A stretch of DNA of 64,000 bases from Asterella californica (lineage: Eukaryota; Streptophyta; Marchantiopsida; Marchantiales; Aytoniaceae): assembly GCA_036924285.1 (NCBI GenBank), contig JAYKYS010000012.1, forward strand, positions 3,224,001-3,288,000. The letters are read 5' to 3'. A model generated the notes under the pieces. It did not search any database. It saw only the letters and a program-made list of their open reading frames with translations, and was not told the DNA's origin. Positions 1 through 10,299 of the stretch are shown here, one piece after another (position 1 is the first letter of the stretch; each line of letters starts with the position of its first letter). The position numbers were made by a program, and so were the translations under genes.

Positions 1-1375
1 TGGTGATTGGTTATGGTCCACGAAGACTGCCGTAGAAGTGCGCTTGGAAGACGCTTCCGACGCAATCAAAATTATTCAAAATGTAGTCAGTTTGAGTTTA
101 GTAGAGCTATTTTTGTGTTGCGGGGACCTTAAACTGAGATTTACGTCAGCTTTTTCTGTCGAATTGATGAAATCTGTGGGATTGTCGTGAGTCTTGTTGG
201 TTGTTTAAAATCACAAAGTGTGCTCATGCCTTGTGTAGGTGTGTTCTCTTTGCAGAATTCTGTTTTTGGTATCTCGAAGATAACTTTGTTGATTTTACAT
301 CATTTTTTCATCTTTTTGCGTTTCCGTGTGTGTTTTTTGGTGTCTTGTGGACAGATTTTGCTTGATTTTTTGTCCACACCAGCGGAGTGAAGCGATGTGA
401 AGAGTGTGCGAGTGTGTTCGTGGTGAGGAGCGCGTGTTAGGAGGTGTTTAGAGACTTCGAGGAGCAGAGATGCGTGAGTACGGAGACGTGAGAAGCGGAG
501 TGCAAAAGATAGGCAAGTTTTCAATGGTGTTCGAGTGCATAAAACATGATCATCCATCCCAACACTATTCCTGAAGCTTGCATTTAACTTCTCCGTTCAT
601 AGTTTCGGTTTACACCACTATATCACTAGCTCTTGGTGTCTTTCAAGGATCTTCATAGGTACTTAAGGATTTTTTCTATGTCCCAAGAGGCCTTACTAGA
701 CATTCCGATGAGAGTGGTGCGAGATATCATAGTCTTAGAGAGAAGTTACACTTGAGGTATTGTTTTTCATGCTATAGATGGATGCATGGAGGGTGTTAGT
801 GGATGTTGAGCTAGTATAACTACATGGTTGAAGGTCTTTGGAGTTACTAGAGGATTGGACATCTAGTTAACAACTCCAAACACATGTTATGATCGTTGGT
901 GGTCATATATTGTGCATATGGTTACTCGATGAGAGAGACGTCAGTCCGAGTGGGACTGGATTTATACTTTTGTGAATGTTTGAGGGTGAAGGATTGTTGT
1001 TTCGACTACTTGTGGTTGGAACCTTTCCATGCTCTACTTCCTGTTTGTGCGTCACGTTTTGCTTATGTTAGCGCTTGATTTTCATAGTGATTACTCCAGT
1101 GTGTTGTTGATAATGAGGTTGGAGTTACGGACCATTAGACTATTATGTTTCTCTCACAGTGAGGTTGGACTTGCGGACCAGCAGACCATGAGAGGTTGCT
1201 TATGGTGAGGACATGTTTAGGTTCCCCATACTCATCCTAATAGAGGATAGGTTAGCTCGGTACGAGCCAAGTTACGGCAGTAGTGGTCACGTGTGGTGAC
1301 GAGGTTTTGTTTTCAGTGCTCAATTTAGAGCAGTTGGTTCATGGTTGATAGTGTGTCCATGGTCGACATAGGGTT
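1..1375 (+). repeat. LTR/leader remnant of element A
   Basis: This stretch aligns by eye, with many substitutions, to about 15.9-17.25 kb, the 5-prime part of element B. Shared landmarks are the block around 420-560, the block ending in a CCATCCCAACACTATTCCTG-like string near 560-580, and the two GTGAGGTTGGA-type phrases near 1115-1170. No open frame is convincing here, so I read it as LTR plus untranslated leader. I cannot place the LTR/leader border or the primer-binding site. Confidence 0.65.
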
Positions 1376-2790
1376 TTGTTATCACGGAGCTCGCGGGAGG
1401 TTCCACGAGAGGTTCCACGAGAGATTTTTCTACAATACGTGGTGGGTTCACTGAGTGATTATAGGTATCAGCCAGTGATATCAATTTCAGTGACGAGAGC
1501 TATCATTTCGACCAAGGTCAGTGGTACTTCTCATGTTGTTATCCCATCGATCGTGTGGGATGTGGATGAGATCTATGGGACCGTGAAGGATCTTCGGCGA
1601 TACTCGAGTGCAATGGACATCATTGAGCTGGATGATTTCATCCAAGAGTTCGACAGTTGATGTGATATGCAGCAAATGCGAAACCTGCCGCTGTTTGCTT
1701 CCTTCATGGCATAGAAGGCAGTCGATGGACGACTATCACGAGTTTAGACGGGACTATGGTGCAGATATCGAGTTGTGGAGACAATATTGATCTTCCAACT
1801 ATATGTTGGTTACTATTGGTACTTTCACTTGCGGTGTGACATCAGCGAGTTCTGATGTAGCGACGGGCGGTGTTGATAGTATGGAGAGAGGAGGTGCCTC
1901 CTCTATTGGTAGTGCAGCCATTAGAGGTGGAGTTGTTGGATGTAGTGGTCGTGGAGCACCACCAAAGTTTAACCCTGTGTTGAATTCTTCCTATGTTTGA
2001 GGAAGAACTATCAGGGTGTGAGGATCGACAAGCTCAAGAGCTTGCAAGTGTTCCAACGGAGGACTAGAGAGACCTTACGCGAGACGTTCACTAGCATGAG
2101 ACGGTTGATCAGTGTCACTCAAGAAGTGATAGAGACGTAGACGGTGCAGTGTTGGTATGGGATACTAAACCGTGAGCTGCGACTCTCTTACACGTGACGA
2201 CTTCTACATTGGCTATTGTCTTCAATTTGGCTGAGCGTATTGAGCTCAACATGACGGAGAAGAGGATGGTGACTACTTGCTTTAGCAGTAGGGATGGCTC
2301 TTACACTTCGAGTGCATCTACTTCTTCTCAAGGACCTTAGTCTATGCATCAGCGTGGTCAGAAAGGCCAAAAGGGTGGACAATCCAGACCTCAAGGAGTA
2401 TCTAAGGGTTCTAGTGAGCAGAAGTCCTTACTGTCATTCTCTGGACAACAGCAACATTGCTGTTGGACTTGTGCTGGTGATCATCACCAAAGAAATTGTC
2501 CAGAGAGACAAGGTATGCCTGGGATGTCTCAGACAATACAACGACAGTGTGATTCTTGTCACAGACATGATCACACTAGTGATCAATGTTTTGATCTTCA
2601 CCCAAAGTTGCATGGAGGAAGAGCTACCACTACAAGTCGAGGAGTAGGAGCTCAGAGGGGTCGTGGATGTCCCTTGACGATAGAGGTCCAGCACCTAGTA
2701 GAGGATAGGCCACTCACACTGCTGATTCTACTTTTGATGCTACCATGGCTACTCAGATTCAACAGTCGGAGCAACAGATAACTAGTATGA
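1376..2790 (+). pseudogene. gag: Gag remnant of element A
   Basis: The N-terminal piece (1376-1660) contains IIELDDFIQEFDS, matched almost exactly at 26.2 kb in element B (IIELDDFIQEFDSW). A capsid-like middle follows in broken frames. The 2344-2781 frame then carries two nucleocapsid zinc knuckles: CWTCAGDHHQRNC (CX2CX3HX4C) and CDSCHRHDHTSDQC (CX2CX4HX4C). Such knuckles bind retroelement RNA during packaging. Several stops and frame changes separate the parts, including TGA at 1658 where B has TGG for Trp. The identity of the capsid middle rests mostly on the better copy in B. Confidence 0.75.
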
Positions 2791-2897
2791 CTATTGCCCA
2801 GTCGAGATCTGATTCAGGGGCGTATGCCTCCACATCTTATAGAAAAAAACAAGATCCGAATGAGTTTATTTACAGTGTAGCATAGATAGATGCATCA

Positions 2898-3607
2898 GTG
2901 GTGATTACTCGAGAAGCAGCACGTGCTCTAGAGCCCCAAAGAGCATCAGTGGAGTTGGATCCACAAAGAGGGGAGACTAGTAGACTGACAAGGCTTCCTC
3001 AATCATTTACATTATCAGATGTGCTTAGGACCTCTTCTATGGTTCCTAGCCATTCTACTGATGACGTAGATCAGTTAGGTGCACGGACATCACATAGTGA
3101 AGCAAAGATGAGTCAGCTTTTGAGATCCACATATGAAGGACATGACAAACTGTTGGAGACGGCCACGTCTATCTTACGGAATCTTTTATTTTCAACCATG
3201 GATATGAGGACGTTGGGAGTCAGTCCAGCCTCAGTATTTCAGATGGCGACCACGCTTTGTGAGAATGGGGTGTTGTGGTCTCGAGTACGGAGGTGAGTGA
3301 TAGTGATTTGGTAAACCGGTCTATAGACTCGAGGATTAAGACGGCTACCAGTGACACATGACAAGCGACGACTGTTAGGATGAACAAATTACTAGCTAGA
3401 CCAACGATTGAGCGTGCTAAGTTGACAGCATGTGTGGTGTTGTTGGACAACACCAACGATATCTTTTACATCGTTACACTTTCTAGGAAGGTGTATAGAC
3501 CGCAGAGAGTCTTGTTGGACTCTGAAGCGCAGCATTTGATGTCAAGGAAGACAACAGCTGTTGCTATGGGCCTACTTGAGACTAATATAGAAAGGTGTCC
3601 ATTCTAG
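2898..3607 (+). pseudogene. pol: Gag-protease linker and retropepsin remnant, element A
   Basis: The 2898-3296 frame (EPQRASVELDPQRGE onward) is a low-complexity linker matched by B at 27523-27984. The 3380-3607 frame reads CVVLLDNTNDIFYIV and then RVLLDSEAQHLM. The second phrase has the shape of the retropepsin active site, which is D-S/T-G-A followed by a hydrophobic stretch. Here Gly is replaced by Glu (DSE for DSG), which would abolish catalysis. The protease matures the polyprotein in intact elements. In B the same region stops just before the active site, at the junction with the solo LTR. Confidence 0.6.
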
Positions 3608-3950
3608 ATTTAGATATCTTTCGGAGGATCGACGAGATCGATCACATACATGACATATCAGGAGTTGATCGTGAGAGTCAGTTGGACCACCCCATAGATG
3701 ATTCGATGGTGAAAGCCAAGGTCATTGTGATGTGTGCATAGTCTTATGACATATTGGTTGGTGGGGCGGTATTATATCTCATGGATTTCATGATTGACTA
3801 TTGGGATGAGACTATCTCTTATAGGTCAGGTTGGCAATCTGGTGAGAGACGTGTGAGCCGCTTACTAGTATGATTTAGCGGACAAGTTAGTGCAGCCCAA
3901 CATGGACTATGTCAGCATATAGTTTAGTTGTCACTTGGTCCGGTGAGTTA

Positions 3951-4509
3951 TTGGAGGAAAATACACATGCGGAAGATACTTCAATATCAGAGGAGATGGA
4001 GATCTTATCTAGTAGGAGTGGGGTAGTTTCTTCGACTTTAGATGTCTCACTTTGGAGTTCGAGTGAGGAATTACAATAGTATGTTGATCAGTTGGTACAA
4101 GAGGCTTGGAAGGAAGCTTTTGTACCGCCAGTGGAGGAGTTGAGTGATGTTCCAGCCATTGGACTTGTCACTTTGTCGGTCTTTGATACCACATCTATTG
4201 TTTGGCAGTATCCTCAAGAGGATATGTGTGTTGGACCTATTTGGAGGGATCAGTACTAGTTTGGCAGCGGTGTTGCAAACGGCATACAAGTACAGCAAAA
4301 CTTGTATGTGGAGAGAGATGAGATAGTGAGACAAGTCTCATTGCACCATGTGGCGCGATTATTACAAATATACCTTGATCGGAGGTTGCAACTAAGGTTG
4401 TTGATGTCGTATGTGCGGACGCGATTGAGTCTGTTTATGATGAGCATGAGAGGCCTGCTCATGATTTTGCTCGACAACAACCATTGCTTCGTCCTCTATC
4501 TCTAGTGTG
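3951..4509 (+). pseudogene. C5 DNA methyltransferase-like segment inside pol, element A
   Basis: An acidic linker (about 3951-4230, LEENTHAED onward, ending IVWQYPQED) leads into VLDLFGGISTSLAAVLQ at 4228-4281. A one-base frame change then gives GIQVQQNLYVERDEIVRQ and VSLHHVARLLQ to about 4390. This matches motif I (DxFxG, the S-adenosylmethionine loop) and the following acidic motif II of cytosine-5 DNA methyltransferases. In bacterial and eukaryotic members these lie at the N-terminus of the catalytic domain. A further open piece (VVDVVCADAIESVYDEHE, near 4397-4450) is unassigned. Only about 330 bases remain before the RT homology, and I found no PCQ (motif IV) or ENV (motif VI), so this copy is truncated. 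The position between protease and RT implies domain capture by the element. Confidence 0.72.
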
Positions 4510-4519
4510 ATGACATAGG

Positions 4520-5384
4520 ATATTTGGGAACTTGAGATTGGAGCTAAGCTTATAGGAGGAGAGAGACGGAGAATACATAGTCTCCTGAGGGGTTACAAGA
4601 ACTATTTTATCTTTCAGTATGAAGGATTTTAGTACTTTGAAAAGACCAAGTATACGAAGTAAGTTGGCAAGTGATACATCTATCTTTCGAAGCCCTTGTA
4701 GGTACAGTGATATGGAGAGAGTCTTGATCCGGAGTCAAACTCAGGACTTGTTTGAGGCTGATTTGGTAGAGATATCTTATGGAGAGTATGCATCTATCAC
4801 TGTTATGCTATCCAAGAAGGATATGTATGACAATTATACTGATAAGCGGATGTGTGGAGACTACCGTCTTATCAATCGGCAGATGAAGTCCGATAAGTAT
4901 GCCATGCTTACATCACAGGAGATCTTTGATGTAGTTAGGCATACAAAAGTCTTCAGTACGTTGGATCTTTGAGCAAGATATCATCAATTGTCGATCATAG
5001 AGGAGGATACGACCAAGACAACGTTTTGAGAGATTGATCCTCACGGCAAAGATTGTTTGTATCAATGATGATTTTTTGTCATTTGACGTGAAGAACGCAC
5101 TTGTCGAGTTCCAGAGGGTTATGGACAGAATCCTAGCAAGATTAGATTTTGTTCAACGTTGCACTGATGACATCCAAGTCTATAGTGCTCTAGTGGAGGA
5201 GCACAAGAGACATTTACAATTGGTGTTTGAGCAATTGAGAGCTCATGGTTTGAAGTTGCATCTTGAGAAGTGTAAGTTCTTCCAAGATCAACTGGAGTAT
5301 CTTGATCACACTATCTCCCCAAGTGGGTTGGGAGTACAACAAACCAAGGTTGAGGTGATTGTACGGATTCCACGTCTCATCTGA
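4520..5384 (+). pseudogene. pol: Reverse transcriptase remnant, element A
   Basis: The 4619-4972 frame carries the Ty3 RT N-terminal signature: a VEISYGEYAS turn, a KKDMYDNYT stretch, MCGDYRLINRQ (the DYR-x-N motif) and FSTLDL ending at a TGA. The 5034-5384 frame continues with VEFQRVMDRILARLDFV, then the catalytic box written CTDDIQVYS, where Tyr and Ile of the usual YIDD have changed, then LKLHLEKCKFFQDQLEYL and the thumb. The same domains stand at 43.45-44.2 kb in B. Synthesis of element cDNA is the role in active relatives. This copy cannot function because of stops, a frameshift near 4975-5035 and the altered catalytic box. Confidence 0.9.
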
Positions 5385-5940
5385 GTCGAGTTTGAGCATT
5401 TATTGGTTTGACAAACTTCTCTCGTCGGTATGTGAAGAGATTCAGTGCAATTGCAAAGCCTTTGACCAAGTTAACGAAGGTGGACCAAGAGTGACAGTGG
5501 GGGGATAAGCAAGAGCGAGCTTTTCTAGAGCTCAAGGATATGTTGACATCTGCTCTCATCTTGAGGAGATCTATTAGAGGACATCCGGACCAACTGCAAG
5601 CTGATTGGAGTATGGAGCGGTGCTGGCACAAAAAGATGATGAGAGAAAGAAGTTCGTTGTGGTGTATGCGAGTAGCTCTAACAATTCAGTAGAGTCGAAG
5701 TATAGTTTCTACGAGAGAGAGCGTTGGCTGTAGTCTGGACTGTGGTACACTTTTGGTGTTATCTGTTCGAGAACTCCTTCACTCTCATTACTGATCACCA
5801 GTCGCTCAAGTGGTTAATGGAGTCCGATAAGCTTACGGGGAAGCTTGCACAATGGTATCTGATTCTGCAAGAGTATGACTTCCAAGTAGTTCATAGACTT
5901 GGGATAGCAAACGAAGATGCAGATGCCAATGAGTGAGATT
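5385..5940 (+). pseudogene. pol: RNase H remnant, element A
   Basis: Broken frames continue from the RT thumb (FVGL-type phrase near 5400, KRFSAIAKPLTKLT near 5440). The 5724-5936 frame gives AVVWTVVHFWCYLFENSFTL, then ITDHQSLKWLMES and LIQEYDFQVVHR-like residues, ending in the A-N-x-D-A-D region. This is the Ty3 RNase H, which removes the RNA strand during cDNA synthesis. The corresponding B sequence (44.3-44.65 kb) retains the TDWSM active-site phrase that is frame-broken here. Confidence 0.85.
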
Positions 5941-7006
5941 GTGTTCGTCAGCGAGCCAAGAGATTTCAATGTGAAAGAAAACACGTTCTTCGGATGCGAG
6001 CAGATGATAAGGTGTGTGTTGTACCACATCCATCGCAGAGAGCATAATTACTTCGACACGTCCACGAGGAGTTGAGGCATTTTGCAGTGAAGTGCACATA
6101 TAGCTTACTCCAAGGACAATATTGATGGTCCGGTATGCATACTGATGTGCAATAGTTTGTGGTCTGATGTGTGATGTGTGATCGAGTACGAGCATCATTC
6201 AATGCTCCTACTCCACAGTTACACCTTTACCGATTATGGGGTTAGGTTATTGTTGGAGTTTGGACTTTTTGGGACCTTTATCATTGATCATACGACACAA
6301 CAAGTATGTGTTGGTGATGGTGGAGTATTTCTCCAAGTATATTGAGTTTGGTGGCACTATCGGACAAGAAAAATGAGGGTGTAGTCTATGCTTTCTTAGA
6401 TCTAATGTTGAGTCATTTTGGTGCATCAATCGAAATATTGATTGACGAGAGTACGGAGTTTTGTGATGAGTTTCAGACCTTGTGTGATCAATCGTTGATT
6501 GATCATCGCACTACGTCTCGAGATCACCCTGAGGATGATGGCTTGGTAGAAAGAGTTGTTCAGATTGTGAAGAGAGGATTGCGCAAAAATAGCTTGCAGA
6601 AGGGTCATCATGGAAATTGAGATCTTTAATTACCATGGTTGGTTATGGGTTATCGTTTTACTCGACAAGCATCTTTTGCATCCTTCTCACCATACTTTCT
6701 GCTATACAGTCGAGAACCATATTTACTTGCGGTCATTATTCATGATTTTGCTAAGATTGTGAACCATGATGATTCAGATATGTGTGTGATAGTATATTAT
6801 CAACGAGTTATGCCGATGGCATTTGAGAACTTATCGATTGCTCAACATAGAGGTACATCACGATATGCGACTGTTCGAGGAGGAGGTTATCGATCATCGA
6901 TTCACAAGTTTCATCCTGGTGATTACGTGTACTTGCAGCACGACATTGGATGTGACTTCATTATTTACGAGTGTGTGAGGTGTTACTATATGATGTTCTC
7001 GTGTTA
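5941..7006 (+). pseudogene. pol: Integrase remnant, element A
   Basis: A zinc-binding region sits at about 6050-6190: an HVHEELRHF stretch, SLLQGQYWW and finally CVMCDRVRAS, the HHCC motif. The catalytic core follows in 6342-6620 with ILIDESTEFCDEF (second Asp region) and DHPEDDGLVERVVQ (glutamate of the D,D35E triad). The 6639-7007 frame holds the C-terminal part, including HPGDYVYLQ, a GPY/F-like beta strand. In place of a chromodomain the frame runs into the PHD-type segment. In the active family this enzyme would insert cDNA. Stops at 5936, 6618 and elsewhere disable it. Confidence 0.88.
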
Positions 7007-7264
7007 GATGGCCGTGATGATGTAGGTTGGAAGGATCATGTGCGTAATTGCACGCAATGTCATCTTTCTAACATCGATGATTCTATGGATTTAACCTTGA
7101 TGATGATACATGCAGGTTTGAGGTGTATGTTATGTGGATTTGCTAGTGGAGTTGTCACTATGTTGTTATGTGATGGTTGTTTGAGAGAATGACATCTGTC
7201 ATGTTTGACACCATCTCTTACCATAGTTCTTCAAGGGCGGTGGATATGTCCTTGTTGCAGTTAG
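7007..7264 (+). pseudogene. PHD finger at the C-terminus of pol, element A
   Basis: In one frame I read NCTQCHLSNIDD (a leading Cys pair), then CMLCG at 7124, CDGC, a TGA codon where Trp is expected, HLSC, and GRWICPCC ending at 7258, with a stop at 7262. Spacing is CX2C-X11-CX2C-X4-HX2C-X14-WxCPxC, the C4HC3 layout of PHD fingers, which commonly read the methylation state of the histone H3 tail. It takes the place where chromoviruses carry a chromodomain. Element B has the same module at 47542-47676. Zinc ligands are all present here; the single TGA replaces the conserved aromatic residue before the histidine. Confidence 0.8.
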
Positions 7265-7436
7265 CGAGGTAGTTCATTCGGTCTTCATGTGGTATGGATT
7301 GCAGACAGACAACTAACAATGGAGTGACGTAGCATCCGATCTCTTGATCTTCATATCGAAGAAGGTGCATGTCACGTAGTTGGATCAGATGATTATCTGA
7401 AGTTTGAGAGATCAAACTGTCACCTAGGAGAACGAT

Positions 7437-7971
7437 TGTGGTATACTTGTGTATGTGTATGACACTCTATGCCTGTTATGTGTATGTAGTTCATAGGTTA
7501 GACAGCGATGTATGTTGTATAGCAATGTGTATGCGCATGATAGCTGTCACGTCGTTTTTGCTAGTTGTTAGTTCAGCCGAGTGCGAAGTGGAACGCACCG
7601 TTAGTGCCGGTAGTTCCGATAGTGCCGATAGTGCCGTTAGCATCATTAACGGAGTTTATTGGATTGAGATCACCAAGGAGTATATTTCGAGTTGGAGCTT
7701 GTAGTCTCTCATCTTTTCTCAAGTTGAGTCTTCAAGCTCCTAGCTATGGTAGATGAGCTTAGCGAGTAGAATCTGGATTCTCTGCGAACACATAGTGGAT
7801 TTGGCTTGATTCTTGAGTGATTTCTTATCGTTTGACAAGTGTTTATGCATGTGTTCTCATATTATTGTGGTACAGTTGTGTGTGTGTATGACAATCTGTG
7901 TTTGTTATGTGTATGTAATTCGTAAGTTAGACATGATGTATGTTGTATAGCGATATGTAATGCGCACGACA
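7437..7971 (+). repeat. 3-prime end module of element A: 106-bp repeats flanking an LTR-like core
   Basis: Two related blocks of about 106 bases, each starting TGTGGTA and ending near CGCA(T/C)GA, lie at 7437-7541 and 7866-7971. Between them is a core of about 320 bases starting TGTCACGTC at 7545. Element B has the same three-part arrangement at 47856-48363, and the core alone starts the B left end at 15240. A short nine-base tandem repeat (TAGTGCCGA type) lies in the core near 7606-7640. Interpretation as part of the 3-prime LTR is likely, but the LTR edges are unclear. Confidence 0.6.
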
Positions 7972-10250
7972 GTATCCATAGCTAAAAAGAAGACGATATC
8001 CATCAAACGTACTCGTAATAAAAATATCTCAAGTATATACTCTCAAATATAGAACTCTAATCTTCTGAGTATAAGAAACATACTAAATGTAACAAAAAAT
8101 TCTCAAAAATCTCTCAAAAACTCTAAGCAAAAGACTCTGTAATCCTCAAAAACTCAAAGTATTTAATACACTCATTTCTTCACAAAATATAAAAATTTTA
8201 TATTAAAAAATAGAAAAAAATAAAATAAAAATCTACTCTAACCCACCTCCCCAAACTCCACCCTCTCAACTTACACTCTCCTCCCTCCCCTCTCCTCGCG
8301 AACCTATCCAGGAGAAACTCAGCAGAATCAAACTAAAAGAAACTCCGGTGTTGGTTTTAGTCTCCGTTTTCCAACCGGAAACAAAGTGAGAGATCCGATG
8401 CTGTCTTTTTCTCGTTTCTCGTATACGGAGATAGACTGAGCATGCTGGAAAAGTACTCTGCTGGAAAATGGGATTTCTGGGCCATTTGAAATCAGCTTTA
8501 TTCTACTCGAAATCCACCTCCTCAATCTCTGCTGTTTCTGGCATGTAGCTAGACCTGCCAACATTATTCGGGAGTTCCCACACTCTTTGTTTGACCTTCG
8601 GTCCCATCTTGCGGCACCCTGACGAGGCTATCCTTGACGTGAACGCTATTATTTACCGTCATTCAACTTTTTCAACACTGAAAATTTCGAACTTCCAGCT
8701 AAAAGAACGTAATTACTTGCTCCATAAAAATTGCGCCTTAGCATATTTATTTACCCACCGTTACCAACGAACCTACCACTTGTCCTGTTTCTCCTCTACC
8801 CAGACAGCAGCCCGTGAAGTTTGCTGCCACAGCTAGTAGTGGTTAGGCCTAGCTAGATTAGCGGCTTTAATCCCCTCCCGTAACTCCTCCACACCTCCAT
8901 TTATCTTCTGCCTAGAAGTGATTACCCGTCCATCCGTCCGTCAGTCAGTCTTGACCCTGACTCCACAGTTAACCCCCCGGCACGCACATTCAGGGGAGTT
9001 CCCCTTTTGCCATACCGTTCTTGGCAGCGAGAACAGCTCGATCTACTGTAGCTTCTCCGCTAGCCACTGCGCACCTTCGCACTTTGACAGGCACCTAGAG
9101 GTAGCTATGTCTTCCCGGTCTTGTCTTGTTATCTCCTCGCTTGAAAGTCTTGCCTTGCTTACGAAAGCAAGGCAAGGCACCTCACATCGGGCACACCACA
9201 CCACACAGCGGGGCATAGCCCCCTCGCTACTGTATTTGACGGTGTACCACCAGCGCGTGACTGGGATGAACTAAGCGAACCACGTAAGGACTCGACGGGT
9301 GTGGAACGGAACGGGACGGGACGGGACTGGGAGGGAGGCGGGGACAGGGGCAAGGGCTGCCCAGACCAAGTCCAATCTGGTCGGTCCGCCACGTCAGGAA
9401 GGGGCAGCTCTAGGCCCATGTGAGGAATCACGGAAAGTGCTTGCGGGCGGTGTCCCAGCCCCAGCCACAGTTCCGTAGCCGCTCTACCCAGTAACGTACT
9501 GTAAGTCAAGCATTATCCAAATAATCACATGAAACAAACAACAAGTCCAGTCCCGTCTCTGTACTAATCAGTATTATTATTAATATATCACTGGGGTCAG
9601 TTCAGGTCAATTCGATAAATTCAATATCAAGAAACCAGAAGGGTAATACTTTTAATAATCCCTCCCGTGCTTCCCGCGAACACGATATATATACAGTCGG
9701 CCCCCATCAGATGAGTCCAAAAATAAATAGCAGAAAGTCTTCACTCCGGATGACGTTTTAACTGTGGGACGGATGACACGATCTTGAATCCGGTATCGAA
9801 TTTATCGACACAATCGACAGTGTAATCCGTTTAGTTTGCCCTAAGGGGGTACGGAGAGCTAGTACTGTACTACTGTACAAGGGCTACGCTGCTGCGAATA
9901 AATAATGCACAGAATCGTGATGTTGTTATTCTTGTGCACAGGCGATTGAGATTAGATCAGAGCCACACGACACGGAGCGTAGGAAGTGAACGAGGATCGA
10001 CGGCTCGAATAGAGTAATGCAAGAGAGAGAGAGAAAGAGCGAGAGCAGGGGCTGTCCAGATGGAATGTTCCGGACCAGGTTCTGGGATCTGGTGTGTGGA
10101 ACTAGGGGGACCTAAGGGGCGGCCGTAACTAAGGTCGGGTGGATAAGGAACACAATGTAGAGAGTACGCAGAAGATTGGGACAGACACTTACAGATAGAA
10201 AGATATACCGTATAATACTTTGCTGCTATACTTACAAGCACCAGTTGCCG
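7972..10250. other. Spacer without recognisable gene; CT-rich and GC-rich non-coding DNA
   Basis: After an AT-rich stretch (7985-8240) there is a pyrimidine-rich run at 8230-8300 and then DNA clearly richer in GC and CpG to about 10250. It includes GGGAC-type runs at 9298-9330, a TATATATA string near 9686 and a GA run at 10020-10045. Short open frames exist on both strands but none shows a motif or a biased composition. It could be a host promoter or 5-prime untranslated region, or an unrecognised element. I see no gene I can support. Confidence 0.5.
9149..9176. other. Perfect 12-bp stem, 4-base loop hairpin
   Basis: CTTGCCTTGCTT is followed by ACGA and by the exact reverse complement AAGCAAGGCAAG. 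It is perfect over 12 pairs. No poly-T tract follows and the setting is eukaryotic, so I do not call it a terminator. Confidence 0.8.
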
Positions 10251-10299
10251 CGGGCCCGATCTTGTCAATCTCCCGGAGATATAATCTATATCCACACGG

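Larger units (their letters stand above)
1..7971 (+). mobile_element. Decayed Ty3/gypsy element A (family 1, methyltransferase- and PHD-bearing)
   Basis: Fragments of one polyprotein lie in order on the + strand: gag with two zinc knuckles, a protease, a C5-DNA-methyltransferase-like segment, RT, RNase H, integrase and a PHD finger. The gag-PR-RT-RH-IN order defines Ty3/gypsy. Every domain is broken by stops or frameshifts, many explicable as C-to-T change on one strand (TGG to TGA, CAG to TAG). Homology to element B confirms the gag, RT, RNase H, integrase, PHD and 3-prime parts. The 5-prime end runs off the window and the 3-prime end is taken where the shared sequence stops. The copy is dead; the family assignment is secure, exact boundaries are not. 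Confidence 0.9.

Noticed and set aside
7600..7645. CRISPR-like short repeats
   Set aside because: Nine-base direct tandem units without spacers; a simple microsatellite in an LTR core.
9149..9176. Intrinsic transcription terminator
   Set aside because: The stem has no following T run and the sequence context is eukaryotic.
8918..9509. Overlapping frames of 116-118 codons on both strands in the GC-rich spacer
   Set aside because: Long frames on both strands arise from high GC and lack of stop codons; no motif, no consistent composition, and overlap on both strands argues against coding.
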